From a bacterium (GTDB lineage: Bacteria; Cyanobacteriota; Vampirovibrionia; Gastranaerophilales; Gastranaerophilaceae), in the NCBI GenBank assembly GCA_017626055.1, contig JAGAJM010000004.1, positions 248,001 through 312,000 of the forward strand: DNA of 64,000 nt, in the 5' to 3' direction. Below, piece by piece: positions 17,604 through 24,863 of the stretch. A program made the translations under genes and the position numbers. Numbering within the stretch: the first letter of the stretch is position 1; each line of letters starts with the position of its first letter. The notes beneath the pieces are model-generated. The model saw nothing but the letters and a program-made list of their open reading frames with translations, was not told the DNA's origin and did not search any database.

Positions 17604-18023
17604 ATGTTACAGCCTAAAAAGACTAAATACCGCAAAATGATGAAAGGCAGAATGAAAGGTACTGAAACTAGAGGTACAAAACTTGAATTCGGTCAATACG
17701 CTCTACAAGCAGTTGAGCCAGGTTGGATTACCAGCCGTCAAATCGAGGCAGCACGTCGTGCAATGACTCGTGAAATCAAACGTGGCGGTAACGTTTGGAT
17801 TAAAATTTTCCCAGATAAACCAATTACAGCAAAACCAGCTGAAACTCGTATGGGTTCTGGTAAAGGTAACGTGGAATACTGGGTTGCAGTTGTTAAACCA
17901 AATAGATTATTATTTGAACTTGATTACTTCGATAGAAACATTGCAGTTCATGCATTAGAACTTGCAGCACAAAAACTTCCTATCAAAGTTAAAATCGTTG
18001 AACAACCAAGAGAACAAGCATAA
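17604..18023 (+). CDS. rplP: 50S ribosomal protein L16
   Basis: A 139-residue L16 (uL16). [19 protein letters not shown], the [19 protein letters not shown] helix and [16 protein letters not shown] are intact. It binds near the A site and is a late assembly protein. The AGGAGC ribosome site is good. A hairpin-containing 77-nt spacer separates it from rpmC. Confidence 0.97.
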   Translation: MLQPKKTKYRKMMKGRMKGTETRGTKLEFGQYALQAVEPGWITSRQIEAARRAMTREIKRGGNVWIKIFPDKPITAKPAETRMGSGKGNVEYWVAVVKPNRLLFELDYFDRNIAVHALELAAQKLPIKVKIVEQPREQA

Positions 18024-18034
18024 CAATAATCCAC

Positions 18035-18073
18035 ATCTTAACAAGAAGTTAATTCTTCGGGTCGGATAAGATG
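18035..18073 (+). other. Hairpin in the rplP-rpmC spacer
   Basis: CATCTTA (18035-18041) pairs with TAAGATG (18067-18073), with an inner AAGAA/TTCTT stem (18044-18048 with 18054-18058). It has no T tract. It lies just upstream of the rpmC ribosome site and covers an ATG at 18071 that could otherwise be mistaken for the rpmC start. Confidence 0.45.
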
Positions 18074-18100
18074 AGGAACAAGATAAAGGAAAAAAGTAAA

Positions 18101-18298
18101 ATGAAATTAAGTGAAATGCGTGAAAAAACAGTAGATGAGTTACAAAATGCTATTGTTGATTGGAAGAAACAGCTACTTGAAGCTAGATTACAACTTTCAA
18201 CTCACAAATTAGAAAATACAGCAAGTATTTCTAAAACTAAAAAACTTATCGCTCAAGCAAAAACAATAATAACAGAGAAAGGTGTACAAAATGCCTAA
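18101..18298 (+). CDS. rpmC: 50S ribosomal protein L29
   Basis: A 65-residue L29 (uL29), beginning [18 protein letters not shown]. The reading frame is open from an ATG at 18071, but that codon lies in a hairpin arm and lacks a ribosome site. The ATG at 18101 follows AAAGGA and gives the family N-terminus, so I use it. L29 is a two-helix protein near the tunnel exit. Its last 8 nt overlap the start of rpsQ. Confidence 0.93.
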   Translation: MKLSEMREKTVDELQNAIVDWKKQLLEARLQLSTHKLENTASISKTKKLIAQAKTIITEKGVQNA

Positions 18299-18536
18299 AA
18301 AAGAAAAACAAGGAATAGTAGTAAGTAGCAAAATGGACAAAACAGTTGTTGTAAAAGTAGCTTCTTACGATCCACATCCAAAATACAAAAAAATTATGGA
18401 ATCAAATAAAAACTACAAAGCTCACGATGAACAAAACGCTTGTGGTGAAGGCGATATCGTAAGAATCGTTGAATCAAAACCTATCTCAGGTAGCAAACGT
18501 TGGACAGTTGCTGAAATCGTAGAAAAAGCTAGATAG
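18291..18536 (+). CDS. rpsQ: 30S ribosomal protein S17
   Basis: An 81-residue S17 (uS17), an OB-fold protein binding 16S helix 11. [18 protein letters not shown] and [18 protein letters not shown] are the standard signatures. A GTG at 18282 would extend it by three residues, but the ATG at 18291 lies 6 nt after AAAGGTG, so I use it. It overlaps rpmC by 8 nt and should be translationally coupled. Confidence 0.95.
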   Translation: MPKKEKQGIVVSSKMDKTVVVKVASYDPHPKYKKIMESNKNYKAHDEQNACGEGDIVRIVESKPISGSKRWTVAEIVEKAR

Positions 18537-18561
18537 TTTTTAAGCGAGACATAAAAAGTAG

Positions 18562-18595
18562 GTTGCAACATTACCACAGAGTAATGAGAGGCAAC
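18562..18595 (+). other. Two-tier hairpin in the rpsQ-rplN spacer
   Basis: Outer stem GTTGC (18562-18566) with GCAAC (18591-18595); inner stem CATTAC (18569-18574) with GTAATG (18581-18586). No T tract follows, so it is not a standard terminator. It lies about 30 nt upstream of the rplN ribosome site. Confidence 0.45.
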
Positions 18596-18631
18596 GAAAG
18601 TAGTAAATTAAAATACTAAAAGGAAAGAAAA

Positions 18632-19000
18632 ATGATACAACAAGAAACAAGACTAGAAGTAGCAGATAACATAGGTGCAAAACAATTGTTATGTATCCGT
18701 GTTATGGGAAGCTCAAATAAAAAATTTGCAGCAGTTGGCGATGAAATCGTTGCTTCTGTAAAAGATGCGACTCCAAATATGGCTGTGAAAAAAGGTGAAG
18801 TTGTTAAAGCTGTTATTGTAAGAACAAAAGCAGACATCAAACGTAATGATGGTTCAGTAATCAGATTTGATGAAAATGCAGCTGTTATCATTAACAAAGA
18901 TGGCAACCCAAGAGGTACTCGTGTTTTCGGACCTGTTGCTCGTGAATTACGTGACAAAGGTTATATGAAAATAGTTTCTCTTGCACCAGAAGTTATCTAA
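18632..19000 (+). CDS. rplN: 50S ribosomal protein L14
   Basis: A 122-residue L14 (uL14) of exact family length. [32 protein letters not shown] and the C-terminal [20 protein letters not shown] are diagnostic. It sits on the 50S interface and contacts the factor RsfS. The ribosome site is AAAGGAAAG. It is bracketed by hairpin-bearing spacers of 95 and 74 nt. Confidence 0.97.
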   Translation: MIQQETRLEVADNIGAKQLLCIRVMGSSNKKFAAVGDEIVASVKDATPNMAVKKGEVVKAVIVRTKADIKRNDGSVIRFDENAAVIINKDGNPRGTRVFGPVARELRDKGYMKIVSLAPEVI

Positions 19001-19012
19001 TATACACAAGAC

Positions 19013-19051
19013 CATGTAATAGACTTAGCTTACGAGTTAAGTCAGTCCATG
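19013..19051 (+). other. Hairpin in the rplN-rplX spacer
   Basis: A 9-bp stem, GACTTAGCT (19022-19030) with AGTTAAGTC (19035-19043), is capped by a TACG loop and enclosed by CATG (19013-19016) and CATG (19048-19051). No T tract follows. It ends about 15 nt before the AGGAGA ribosome site of rplX. Confidence 0.5.
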
Positions 19052-19074
19052 AAAGATAAAACCAGGAGAAAAAA

Positions 19075-19413
19075 ATGACAAACAAAGATAAAAAAAGCTT
19101 ACATGTAAAAACAAGTGACAGAGTCGTTGTTATTGCAGGTAAAGACAAAGGAAAAATCGGTAACGTAAAAAAAGTTGACCTTGAAAAAGGCAGAGTAATC
19201 GTTGAAGGTGCTAATATGGTAACTAAAGCACAAAAACCTCAACCTGCTGCTGGTATCCAAGGTGGTTTAATCAAACTTGAAGCTCCAATCGATTCTTCAA
19301 ATGTTATGATTATTTGCCCAGCTTGTGAAAAAGCTACAAGAGTTGAAATGAAAGTTATCGATAGTAAAAAAGTTCGCGTTTGTAAAAAATGCGGTGAACA
19401 GCTAGATGCTTAA
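19075..19413 (+). CDS. rplX: 50S ribosomal protein L24
   Basis: A 112-residue L24 (uL24). The KOW motif region DRVVVIAGKDKGKIGNV and VEGANMVTKAQKP are standard. The C-terminus has two CxxC pairs (CPAC and CKKC), a zinc-ribbon-like tail found in many bacterial L24 proteins. It is an assembly initiator. The ATGTGTAAGC sequence at its stop codon resembles the elements after rplC and rpsH. Confidence 0.96.
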   Translation: MTNKDKKSLHVKTSDRVVVIAGKDKGKIGNVKKVDLEKGRVIVEGANMVTKAQKPQPAAGIQGGLIKLEAPIDSSNVMIICPACEKATRVEMKVIDSKKVRVCKKCGEQLDA

Positions 19414-19460
19414 TGTGTAAGCAATTACGACATTAATACCAATAGTAAAGGAAAAGAAAA

Positions 19461-20009
19461 ATGACAGTAACAAAAAATTTAAGAACTAAATATCAAGAAG
19501 ATGTAGTTCCAGCTATGAAAGAAAAGTTTGGCTACACAAATGATCACCAAGTACCAAAATTAGTTAAGATTGTTCTTAACATGGGTGTTGGTGAAGCTTC
19601 TCACAACTCAAAGATTGCAGAAGCTATTGAAGCTCAATTAACTAAAATTGCTGGTCAAAAAGCAGTAGTTACAAAAGCTAAAAAATCAATCGCTTCATAC
19701 AAATTGAGAGAAGGTATGCCGGTTGGAGCAATGGCAACATTGCGTGGCGAAAGAATGTATGATTTCTTACAAAAACTTATTTGTGTTGTACTACCAAGAA
19801 TTCGTGACTTCCGCGGTATCAGCGCTAAAAGTTTTGATGGTCGAGGAAACTATACACTAGGCTTGAAAGAACAAGCTCTATTCCCTGAAATCACTTATGA
19901 AGAAGTAGATTTAGTTAAGGGTATGAACGTTTCAGTTATCACAACTGCTGGAACAGATGAAGAGGCAAGAGAGTTGTTAAGACTCTTAGGAATGCCTTTC
20001 AAAAAGTAG
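19461..20009 (+). CDS. rplE: 50S ribosomal protein L5
   Basis: A 182-residue L5 (uL5) binding 5S r[19 protein letters not shown], the [21 protein letters not shown] segment and [11 protein letters not shown] are present in order, with [10 protein letters not shown] and FPEITYE near the end. Ribosome site AAAGGAAAAG. Spacing of 30 nt to rpsN. Confidence 0.97.
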   Translation: MTVTKNLRTKYQEDVVPAMKEKFGYTNDHQVPKLVKIVLNMGVGEASHNSKIAEAIEAQLTKIAGQKAVVTKAKKSIASYKLREGMPVGAMATLRGERMYDFLQKLICVVLPRIRDFRGISAKSFDGRGNYTLGLKEQALFPEITYEEVDLVKGMNVSVITTAGTDEEARELLRLLGMPFKK

Positions 20010-20039
20010 TAATTATTAAGGACAGCAAAGGAGAAATTC

Positions 20040-20246
20040 ATGGCTAAGAAAGCGATGATTAACAAAGAACTTAAACGTCAAAAACTTGCTGCTGCAGGAA
20101 AATACCCAACAGTAAGACTACACAACAGATGCTCTATCTGTGGTAGACCTCACGGTTTTCATAGAGATTTCGGTTTGTGCAGAATTTGTTTAAGAAAAAT
20201 GGCTCACCAAGGTTTATTACCAGGTGTTACAAAAGCAAGCTGGTAA
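20040..20246 (+). CDS. rpsN: 30S ribosomal protein S14, zinc-binding form
   Basis: A 68-residue zinc-type S14 (uS14). [16 protein letters not shown] opens it; [20 protein letters not shown] (residues 31-50) carries two CxxC pairs for zinc. The ATG follows AAAGGAGA. It is the last gene of the first transcription block: a strong terminator follows at 20275, and the usual next gene rpsH is about 1.4 kb away beyond an opposite-strand gene. Confidence 0.96.
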   Translation: MAKKAMINKELKRQKLAAAGKYPTVRLHNRCSICGRPHGFHRDFGLCRICLRKMAHQGLLPGVTKASW

Positions 20247-20274
20247 TTTAGCAGAGCTATTATCTAAGTTAATA

Positions 20275-20304
20275 AAAAAGAGCGACTATTAAGTCGCTCT
20301 TTTT
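20275..20304. terminator. Bidirectional terminator after rpsN
   Basis: A perfect 13-bp stem (AAAAAGAGCGACT with its complement) with an ATTA loop and T runs on both strands. It ends the S10-S14 block and also serves the convergent gene at 20321. Confidence 0.9.
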
Positions 20305-20320
20305 GTAATTTGTTTTTTAT

Positions 20321-21373
20321 TTAAAATACACATTTAGCTTTTTCAATTAGAGTTTGAAGTAATGATAAAGCTGCATCATAGTTTGCATTTTGATTATCTC
20401 TAGGAATTTTTGATAGCAAATCTATTTGTTCTTTTGTGAGATTAGTTACATCTAGCTCCATTAAGTCTTTTTGAGCCTTGGTGAATTCTGTTGAACCTTT
20501 TTTGCCAAATAGTGTTAATCCAAAAGGTGGTCCATTATAAGATTCGCCATATGTAATTGTAACGTAAGTTCTTCCTTCGTAATTACCTGAGGTGATTTTA
20601 GGAAGTCCATCTGTTAATTTTGCAGAACTATGCCCAGGTGCAGTGCAACCAGATGTTAGTCCTTCTGCTGCCTTGTGATTTAGAGGACTTGCGATGTTGT
20701 TATCTTTGTTAACTATTCTGATTTGGAATCCGCCACCACCAGTATTATCACTCATTACAACTAAATCAACATCATCTGAGTATGTATGAGGTTTTATGCC
20801 AGAGTTTTTACCAAATACATTTTCGATTGATTCTTCTATTGTTTTTCCTGCAGTTTTTGACTTTGCAAATAAGGAGTCACAATATTCAATGTATAATTTT
20901 GTGGCAGTGATTTGGTCTTTATTTGCAATAGCTTCTTGGATATTTTGAGGAAGTTTTTCGATGTCTGTTCCATGTTGTAATTTTAATGCGAAACCTCTAT
21001 CGTAATTAAGTTTTTGAATTTCTTGTAACTTTGCCAATCTATCCTTTTTCTTTGGTAATTTGAGTGCATCATTGATATGTTGTGTAACTTTTTCTATATC
21101 AAAAAGTTCTCCCATTTTTTCATCAAGATATGAGCTTTCATATTTGTTTTTGATATTTTTGGCTAATTTATCAATTTCTTTTGATAAAGTTCTACCTTTT
21201 GAATATAAGATACCTCCAACAGTAGCTGCAGTTAAGCCAATAGCCGCAGTGGTTCCAATTACTACCTTCTGATTTGTTGATAATCCTTGTTTTTCCTTTG
21301 GTTGTTCTTCTGATTGTGGATATGGATTAGTAATTGGATGTGGTGGTGTTTTTACTACAATTTTATCAATCAT
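20321..21373 (-). CDS. Unknown membrane-anchored protein interrupting the r-protein cluster
   Basis: A 350-residue protein I do not recognise. The first 34 residues are Pro-rich, followed by one hydrophobic segment (about residues 35-58, with an alternating Ala-Gly-Thr pattern) and a long Lys-rich helical part, then a region with a TGGGGFQI motif and several Gly- and Thr-rich turns. It has no signal cleavage site and no catalytic motif I can name. It has its own ribosome site (AAGGAAG). It lies on the minus strand between rpsN and rpsH, where nearly all bacteria have the two genes adjacent, and it is bounded by the terminator at 20275 and the rpsH promoter region. Confidence 0.75.
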   Translation of the reverse strand: MIDKIVVKTPPHPITNPYPQSEEQPKEKQGLSTNQKVVIGTTAAIGLTAATVGGILYSKGRTLSKEIDKLAKNIKNKYESSYLDEKMGELFDIEKVTQHINDALKLPKKKDRLAKLQEIQKLNYDRGFALKLQHGTDIEKLPQNIQEAIANKDQITATKLYIEYCDSLFAKSKTAGKTIEESIENVFGKNSGIKPHTYSDDVDLVVMSDNTGGGGFQIRIVNKDNNIASPLNHKAAEGLTSGCTAPGHSSAKLTDGLPKITSGNYEGRTYVTITYGESYNGPPFGLTLFGKKGSTEFTKAQKDLMELDVTNLTKEQIDLLSKIPRDNQNANYDAALSLLQTLIEKAKCVF

Positions 21374-21471
21374 AAAACTTCCTTTTATTTTATACCTAAT
21401 TCTATAAAAGCTTATTATAAATAAATTTTGATAGTTTTATAATTTATGTGAATAAATATTAATTAGCACGC

Positions 21472-21500
21472 TTGTAATCTGTAAATCTTCATGATAGTAT
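21472..21500 (+). promoter_or_regulatory. Promoter of the rpsH-rplF-rplR block
   Basis: TTGTAA (21472-21477), a 17-nt spacer and TAGTAT (21495-21500). The predicted leader runs about 120 nt to rpsH, has mixed purine-rich stretches and possible short stems, and ends in a strong GGAGG ribosome site. A new promoter is needed here because the upstream block ends in a terminator and an opposite-strand gene intervenes. Confidence 0.5.
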
Positions 21501-21628
21501 GATTGTACAGTTCCAGACTGCCAGGACAAGCTAAGAGGTAACTCACAAAGCAACGTTAACTTGGTAAGTGGTGTAATAGTTAATAGGATACTGCTCTATA
21601 ACTGTGGAGTAAGTCCGGAGGAATTCTA

Positions 21629-22024
21629 ATGAATACAGATCCAATAGCAGATATGCTAACAAGAATCAGAAATGCTAACATGGTTTCACACGCAACAGTT
21701 GAAGTTCCATCTTCAAAATTAAAAGTTCAATTAGCAAAACTTTTAAAAGAAGAAGGTTTCATCGCTGATTATGAAGTGAAAGAAGAAGGCAAATTCAAAG
21801 TTATCGTTATCACATTGAAATATGAAGCTAACGGTAAACCAGTTATTACAAAATTACAACGTGTTTCTAAACCTGGTTTAAGACACTACTCAAAAGCTAA
21901 AAACTTAGAAAAAGTTTTAGGTGGTATGGGTATTGCTGTTGTTTCAACTCCAAAAGGTTTGTTGACAGACAGAAAAGCTAGAAAAGAAAACGTTGGTGGT
22001 GAAGTTCTTTGCTACGTTTACTAA
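21629..22024 (+). CDS. rpsH: 30S ribosomal protein S8
   Basis: A 131-residue S8 (uS8). [17 protein letters not shown] and the C-terminal [24 protein letters not shown] region are diagnostic. S8 binds 16S helix 21 and in E. coli represses the spc operon. Here it starts a separate transcription unit with its own promoter and long leader. The stop codon overlaps an ATGCGTAAGC element also found after rplC. Confidence 0.97.
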   Translation: MNTDPIADMLTRIRNANMVSHATVEVPSSKLKVQLAKLLKEEGFIADYEVKEEGKFKVIVITLKYEANGKPVITKLQRVSKPGLRHYSKAKNLEKVLGGMGIAVVSTPKGLLTDRKARKENVGGEVLCYVY

Positions 22025-22128
22025 TGCGTAAGCTGATGTGTAGAACAAAGTCACAAAGTAAAACGTCAGGTGCAATTGGTAGAAAAGCCTGATATATTGT
22101 AGAAATATACCACAAGGAGAAATTAAAA
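22024..22128 (+). other. Structured spacer between rpsH and rplF
   Basis: The first 20 nt (22024-22043) match the start of the rplC-rplD spacer in 17 of 20 positions, including ATGCGTAAGC. Further hairpin potential is weaker: a TATT/AATA stem lies near 22097-22111. It ends with an AAGGAGA ribosome site for rplF. Confidence 0.4.
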
Positions 22129-22668
22129 ATGTCAAGAATTGGTAAAAAACCTATCGAAGTTCCTCAAGGTGTTGAGGTATCATTCGTAGATAACGTTTTT
22201 ACAGCTAAAGGACCTTTAGGTACTGAAGTTGTAAATGTTCGTCCTGAAATCAATGTTGCTATTGAAGGCAACCAAGTTGTTTTAACTAAAGCAGTTGATA
22301 CTCGTGAAGCTGGTGCTTTATATGGTTTATCAAGAACTTTAGTTGCAAACGCAGTTACTGGTGTAAAAGATGGTTTCACTAAAAAATTAGAAATCGTTGG
22401 TGTAGGTTATCGTGCTAACATGGAAGGTTCTAACTTAAACATGGCTCTAGGTTACTCACACCCAGTTATCATCGTTCCACCTGCAGGTATTACAATTTCT
22501 GTTGAAGCTAACACAAAAATCACTGTTAAAGGTTCTAACAAACAAACAGTTGGTGATGTTGCAGCTTTAATTAGATCAAAACGTAAACCTGAAGTTTATA
22601 AAGGAAAAGGTGTTAAATACGAAGGCGAATACATCAGACGTAAAGCTGGTAAAGCTGGTAAAAAATAA
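22129..22668 (+). CDS. rplF: 50S ribosomal protein L6
   Basis: A 179-residue L6 (uL6). MSRIGKKPIEVPQGV opens it and the C-terminal PEVYKGKGVKYEGEYIRRKAG is diagnostic. The two halves are homologous, as in all L6 proteins. It lies near the GTPase-associated centre. A 205-nt palindrome-rich spacer separates it from rplR, where most bacteria have a few bases. Confidence 0.97.
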   Translation: MSRIGKKPIEVPQGVEVSFVDNVFTAKGPLGTEVVNVRPEINVAIEGNQVVLTKAVDTREAGALYGLSRTLVANAVTGVKDGFTKKLEIVGVGYRANMEGSNLNMALGYSHPVIIVPPAGITISVEANTKITVKGSNKQTVGDVAALIRSKRKPEVYKGKGVKYEGEYIRRKAGKAGKK

Positions 22669-22708
22669 GATAGATGTTGTTTTGTATTGCAAAACTTACA
22701 TATATCTT

Positions 22709-22746
22709 ATCCTGAACTTGATTCAGGATCTCATTATTACAATGAG
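22709..22746 (+). repeat. Twin palindromes in the rplF-rplR spacer
   Basis: A perfect 8-bp palindrome ATCCTGAA-CTTGA-TTCAGGAT (22709-22729) is followed directly by a 6-bp one, CTCATT/AATGAG (22730-22746). The CCTGAACTTGATTCAGG core is like short dispersed palindromes known from several bacterial genomes. A third weaker pair (CCTGT with ACAGG) lies near 22764-22790. No T tract follows. Confidence 0.5.
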
Positions 22747-22873
22747 ATTAAACTACGAAAACCCCTGTCAGTGTTAAGACTTGCACAGGTAGCATAAATA
22801 GTAAAACAAAAGCCCACATAAACCCTTGAAGTGGTTTTTCAAGAAGGTTTGGGTAACGAAAGGAAAAATAAAA

Positions 22874-23242
22874 ATGATTAAACAAAAAGAAAGAAAACCA
22901 TTAGTTCAAAAAAGACACAGATCAATCAGAGTAAAAATTTCTGGTACAGCTGAATTCCCAAGACTAGCTGTTTACAGAAGTACAAAACACATCTATGCTC
23001 AATTGATCGATGACGTTAACCATGTAACATTAGCAGCAGCTTCTTCAAATGACAAAGATTTGAAAGAAAAATTAGCTCATGGTGGTAACATCGAAGCAGC
23101 TAAAGTTGTTGGTGAAGCTATTGCTCAAAAAGCTAAAAAAGCTGGTGTTGAATGTGTTGTATTCGATCGTGGCGGTTTCTTATACCATGGTAGAATTGCA
23201 GCATTAGCAGAAGCAGCTAGAGAAGCTGGTTTAATGTTCTAA
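22874..23242 (+). CDS. rplR: 50S ribosomal protein L18
   Basis: A 122-residue L18 (uL18) binding 5S r[26 protein letters not shown] and the C-terminal [21 protein letters not shown] are diagnostic. The frame is open from 22826, but the added residues do not resemble L18 and the ATG at 22874 follows a clear GAAAGGAAA site, so I use it. It is the last r-protein gene of the cluster. The expected rpsE, rpmD, rplO and secY do not follow. Confidence 0.96.
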   Translation: MIKQKERKPLVQKRHRSIRVKISGTAEFPRLAVYRSTKHIYAQLIDDVNHVTLAAASSNDKDLKEKLAHGGNIEAAKVVGEAIAQKAKKAGVECVVFDRGGFLYHGRIAALAEAAREAGLMF

Positions 23243-23268
23243 TCTTTGAACAAAGGTTATAGAAATTT

Positions 23269-23299
23269 GGCGGCGGGTTTGATTTTCAAACCCGCCGCC
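23269..23299 (+). terminator. Terminator after rplR
   Basis: A 14-bp GC-rich stem (23269-23282 with 23286-23299) with a 3-nt loop, followed by a T/A-rich stretch. It ends the S8-L6-L18 block just before the convergent trmFO gene. Confidence 0.85.
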
Positions 23300-23306
23300 T
23301 TAATTA

Positions 23307-24614
23307 TTATTTGTTCAAATATTGTTTAAGAGATTCTAAAGCTCTATTAGACATCAATTCGCCTTTTAGCTTTTTATTTTTACGTTCTTTTTTAGGTAAC
23401 TCAACAGGTGGAACGATACCCCAGTTAGAGTTTATTGGTTGGAAGTTATCGTGTTCTGGGTTTGTAATATAGTGGGTTAAAGCTCCTAGCATTGTATCTA
23501 GTGGTAGTTCTAATAATGGCTCATCTTTTAGTAGTTTAGCCATATTTATACCAGCTAGAAGTCCAGATGCGATAGATTCGGTATATCCTTCAGTTCCTGT
23601 AATTTGACCAGCAAAGAATAAGTCTTCTCTTTCTCTAGTTTGTAATGTTGGGTTAAGAAGTGTTGGAGAGTTAATGAATGTATTTCTATGCATAACTCCA
23701 TATCGAACGATATTTACGTTTTCTAATCCTGGAATTGCTTGTAGTAATTCTTTTTGGGCACCCCATTTTAGGTTTGTTTGGAAACCTACTAAATTAAACA
23801 AAGTTTTTGCTGAATTATCTTGTCTAAGTTGGACTACTGCGTAATTCTTTTCATTTGTTCTTTTATCGATAAGTCCAACAGGTTTCATAGGTCCAAAACG
23901 TAATGTATCAACCCCACGAGAAGCTAAAACTTCGATTGGTAAGCAACTTTCAAAGAATTTTGCGCCTTTCTCAAAATCGTGTTGTTCAATACGAGGTGCG
24001 TTTGTTAAAATATTATAAAAATTTTCGTATTGTTCTTTGTTCATTGGGCAATTAATGTAAGATGCTTCACCTTTGTCGTAACGGCTTGCCCAAAATGCGA
24101 TATCAAAGTTTATGCTATCTTTTTCTACAATTGGTGCAATTGCATCGAAAAAGTGTAAGTATTCGCTTTTTGTAAATTCTTTAATTGCGTCTGTAAATTT
24201 TGAACTTGTAAGAGGTCCTGAAGCTATAATTGTAGGGCCTTGAGGAATTTGAGTAACTTCTTCTCTAATTAAATTAATATTCGGATTTTGTTTAATTTTT
24301 TCTGTTACAGTTTGAGAGAATTTGTGTCTGTCGATTGCAAGTGCATTACCTGCTGGAACTTGGCATGCTTTCGCTATTTCGATAAGTTCTCCACCAAGGA
24401 GTTCCATTTCGTGTTTTAAAAGACCACTTCCATTTGTAATATCATATGAGCCTAAACTATTTGAACATACAAATTCTGCGCAATCTTCAGTTGTGTGAGC
24501 ACCAGTTTTCTGTACTGGTCGCATTTCATATAAATTAACTTTAAACCCTTGTTTTGCTAGTTGTAGAGCGGCTTCTGAGCCTGCTAAACCAGCACCAATA
24601 ACATTTACTTCCAT
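23307..24614 (-). CDS. trmFO: Methylenetetrahydrofolate-tRNA-(uracil-54-C5)-methyltransferase
   Basis: A 435-residue FAD-dependent tRNA methyltransferase making m5U54 with folate as carbon donor. The N-terminal dinucleotide-binding VIGAGLAGSEAA, EMRP, the SNSLGS motif with FVCSNS, and GPLTSS are hallmarks, as is FAGQITGTEGY near residue 336. The frame is open upstream to a TTG at 24656, but that region is exactly a TTGACA/TACACT promoter, and the ATG at 24614 gives the standard MEVNVIGAG start. No Shine-Dalgarno sequence precedes the ATG; the promoter predicts a transcript starting at the ATG. Confidence 0.95.
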   Translation of the reverse strand: MEVNVIGAGLAGSEAALQLAKQGFKVNLYEMRPVQKTGAHTTEDCAEFVCSNSLGSYDITNGSGLLKHEMELLGGELIEIAKACQVPAGNALAIDRHKFSQTVTEKIKQNPNINLIREEVTQIPQGPTIIASGPLTSSKFTDAIKEFTKSEYLHFFDAIAPIVEKDSINFDIAFWASRYDKGEASYINCPMNKEQYENFYNILTNAPRIEQHDFEKGAKFFESCLPIEVLASRGVDTLRFGPMKPVGLIDKRTNEKNYAVVQLRQDNSAKTLFNLVGFQTNLKWGAQKELLQAIPGLENVNIVRYGVMHRNTFINSPTLLNPTLQTREREDLFFAGQITGTEGYTESIASGLLAGINMAKLLKDEPLLELPLDTMLGALTHYITNPEHDNFQPINSNWGIVPPVELPKKERKNKKLKGELMSNRALESLKQYLNK

Positions 24615-24620
24615 TCTTGT

Positions 24621-24649
24621 AGTGTATCTAAGATATGAAACCCTGTCAA
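24621..24649 (-). promoter_or_regulatory. trmFO promoter, predicted leaderless start
   Basis: On the minus strand TTGACA (24649-24644), a 17-nt spacer, TACACT (24626-24621), then 6 nt and the trmFO ATG. This is a consensus -35 at ideal spacing, and it places the start site on the start codon. Confidence 0.7.
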
Positions 24650-24863
24650 ACGCCAATTGTATAGTAATGTTACAATAGTGTTATAATTGTAGTAAAAGGT
24701 ATTGCCAATTATGTATGGATTAAGTATAATAAGTACACTTGTTTTCAAAATTCGGCAAAGTTTTTGTAAACGTTTTGAAACATTACCCGAAAAAATAGCA
24801 ATTAAAGGTGGATTGTTGTTTTTTTAACTGTGTAGAAGTATATATATTTAATTAGTAGGGATT

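Noticed and set aside
24614-24656. TTG start of trmFO giving a 14-residue N-terminal extension
   Set aside because: The extension coincides with a consensus TTGACA/TACACT promoter and the ATG at 24614 gives the family N-terminus.
24712-24828. 38-residue plus-strand ORF before the FT-motif gene
   Set aside because: A distant AAAGGT could serve as ribosome site, but the product shows no feature and the region is better explained as promoter and leader DNA.
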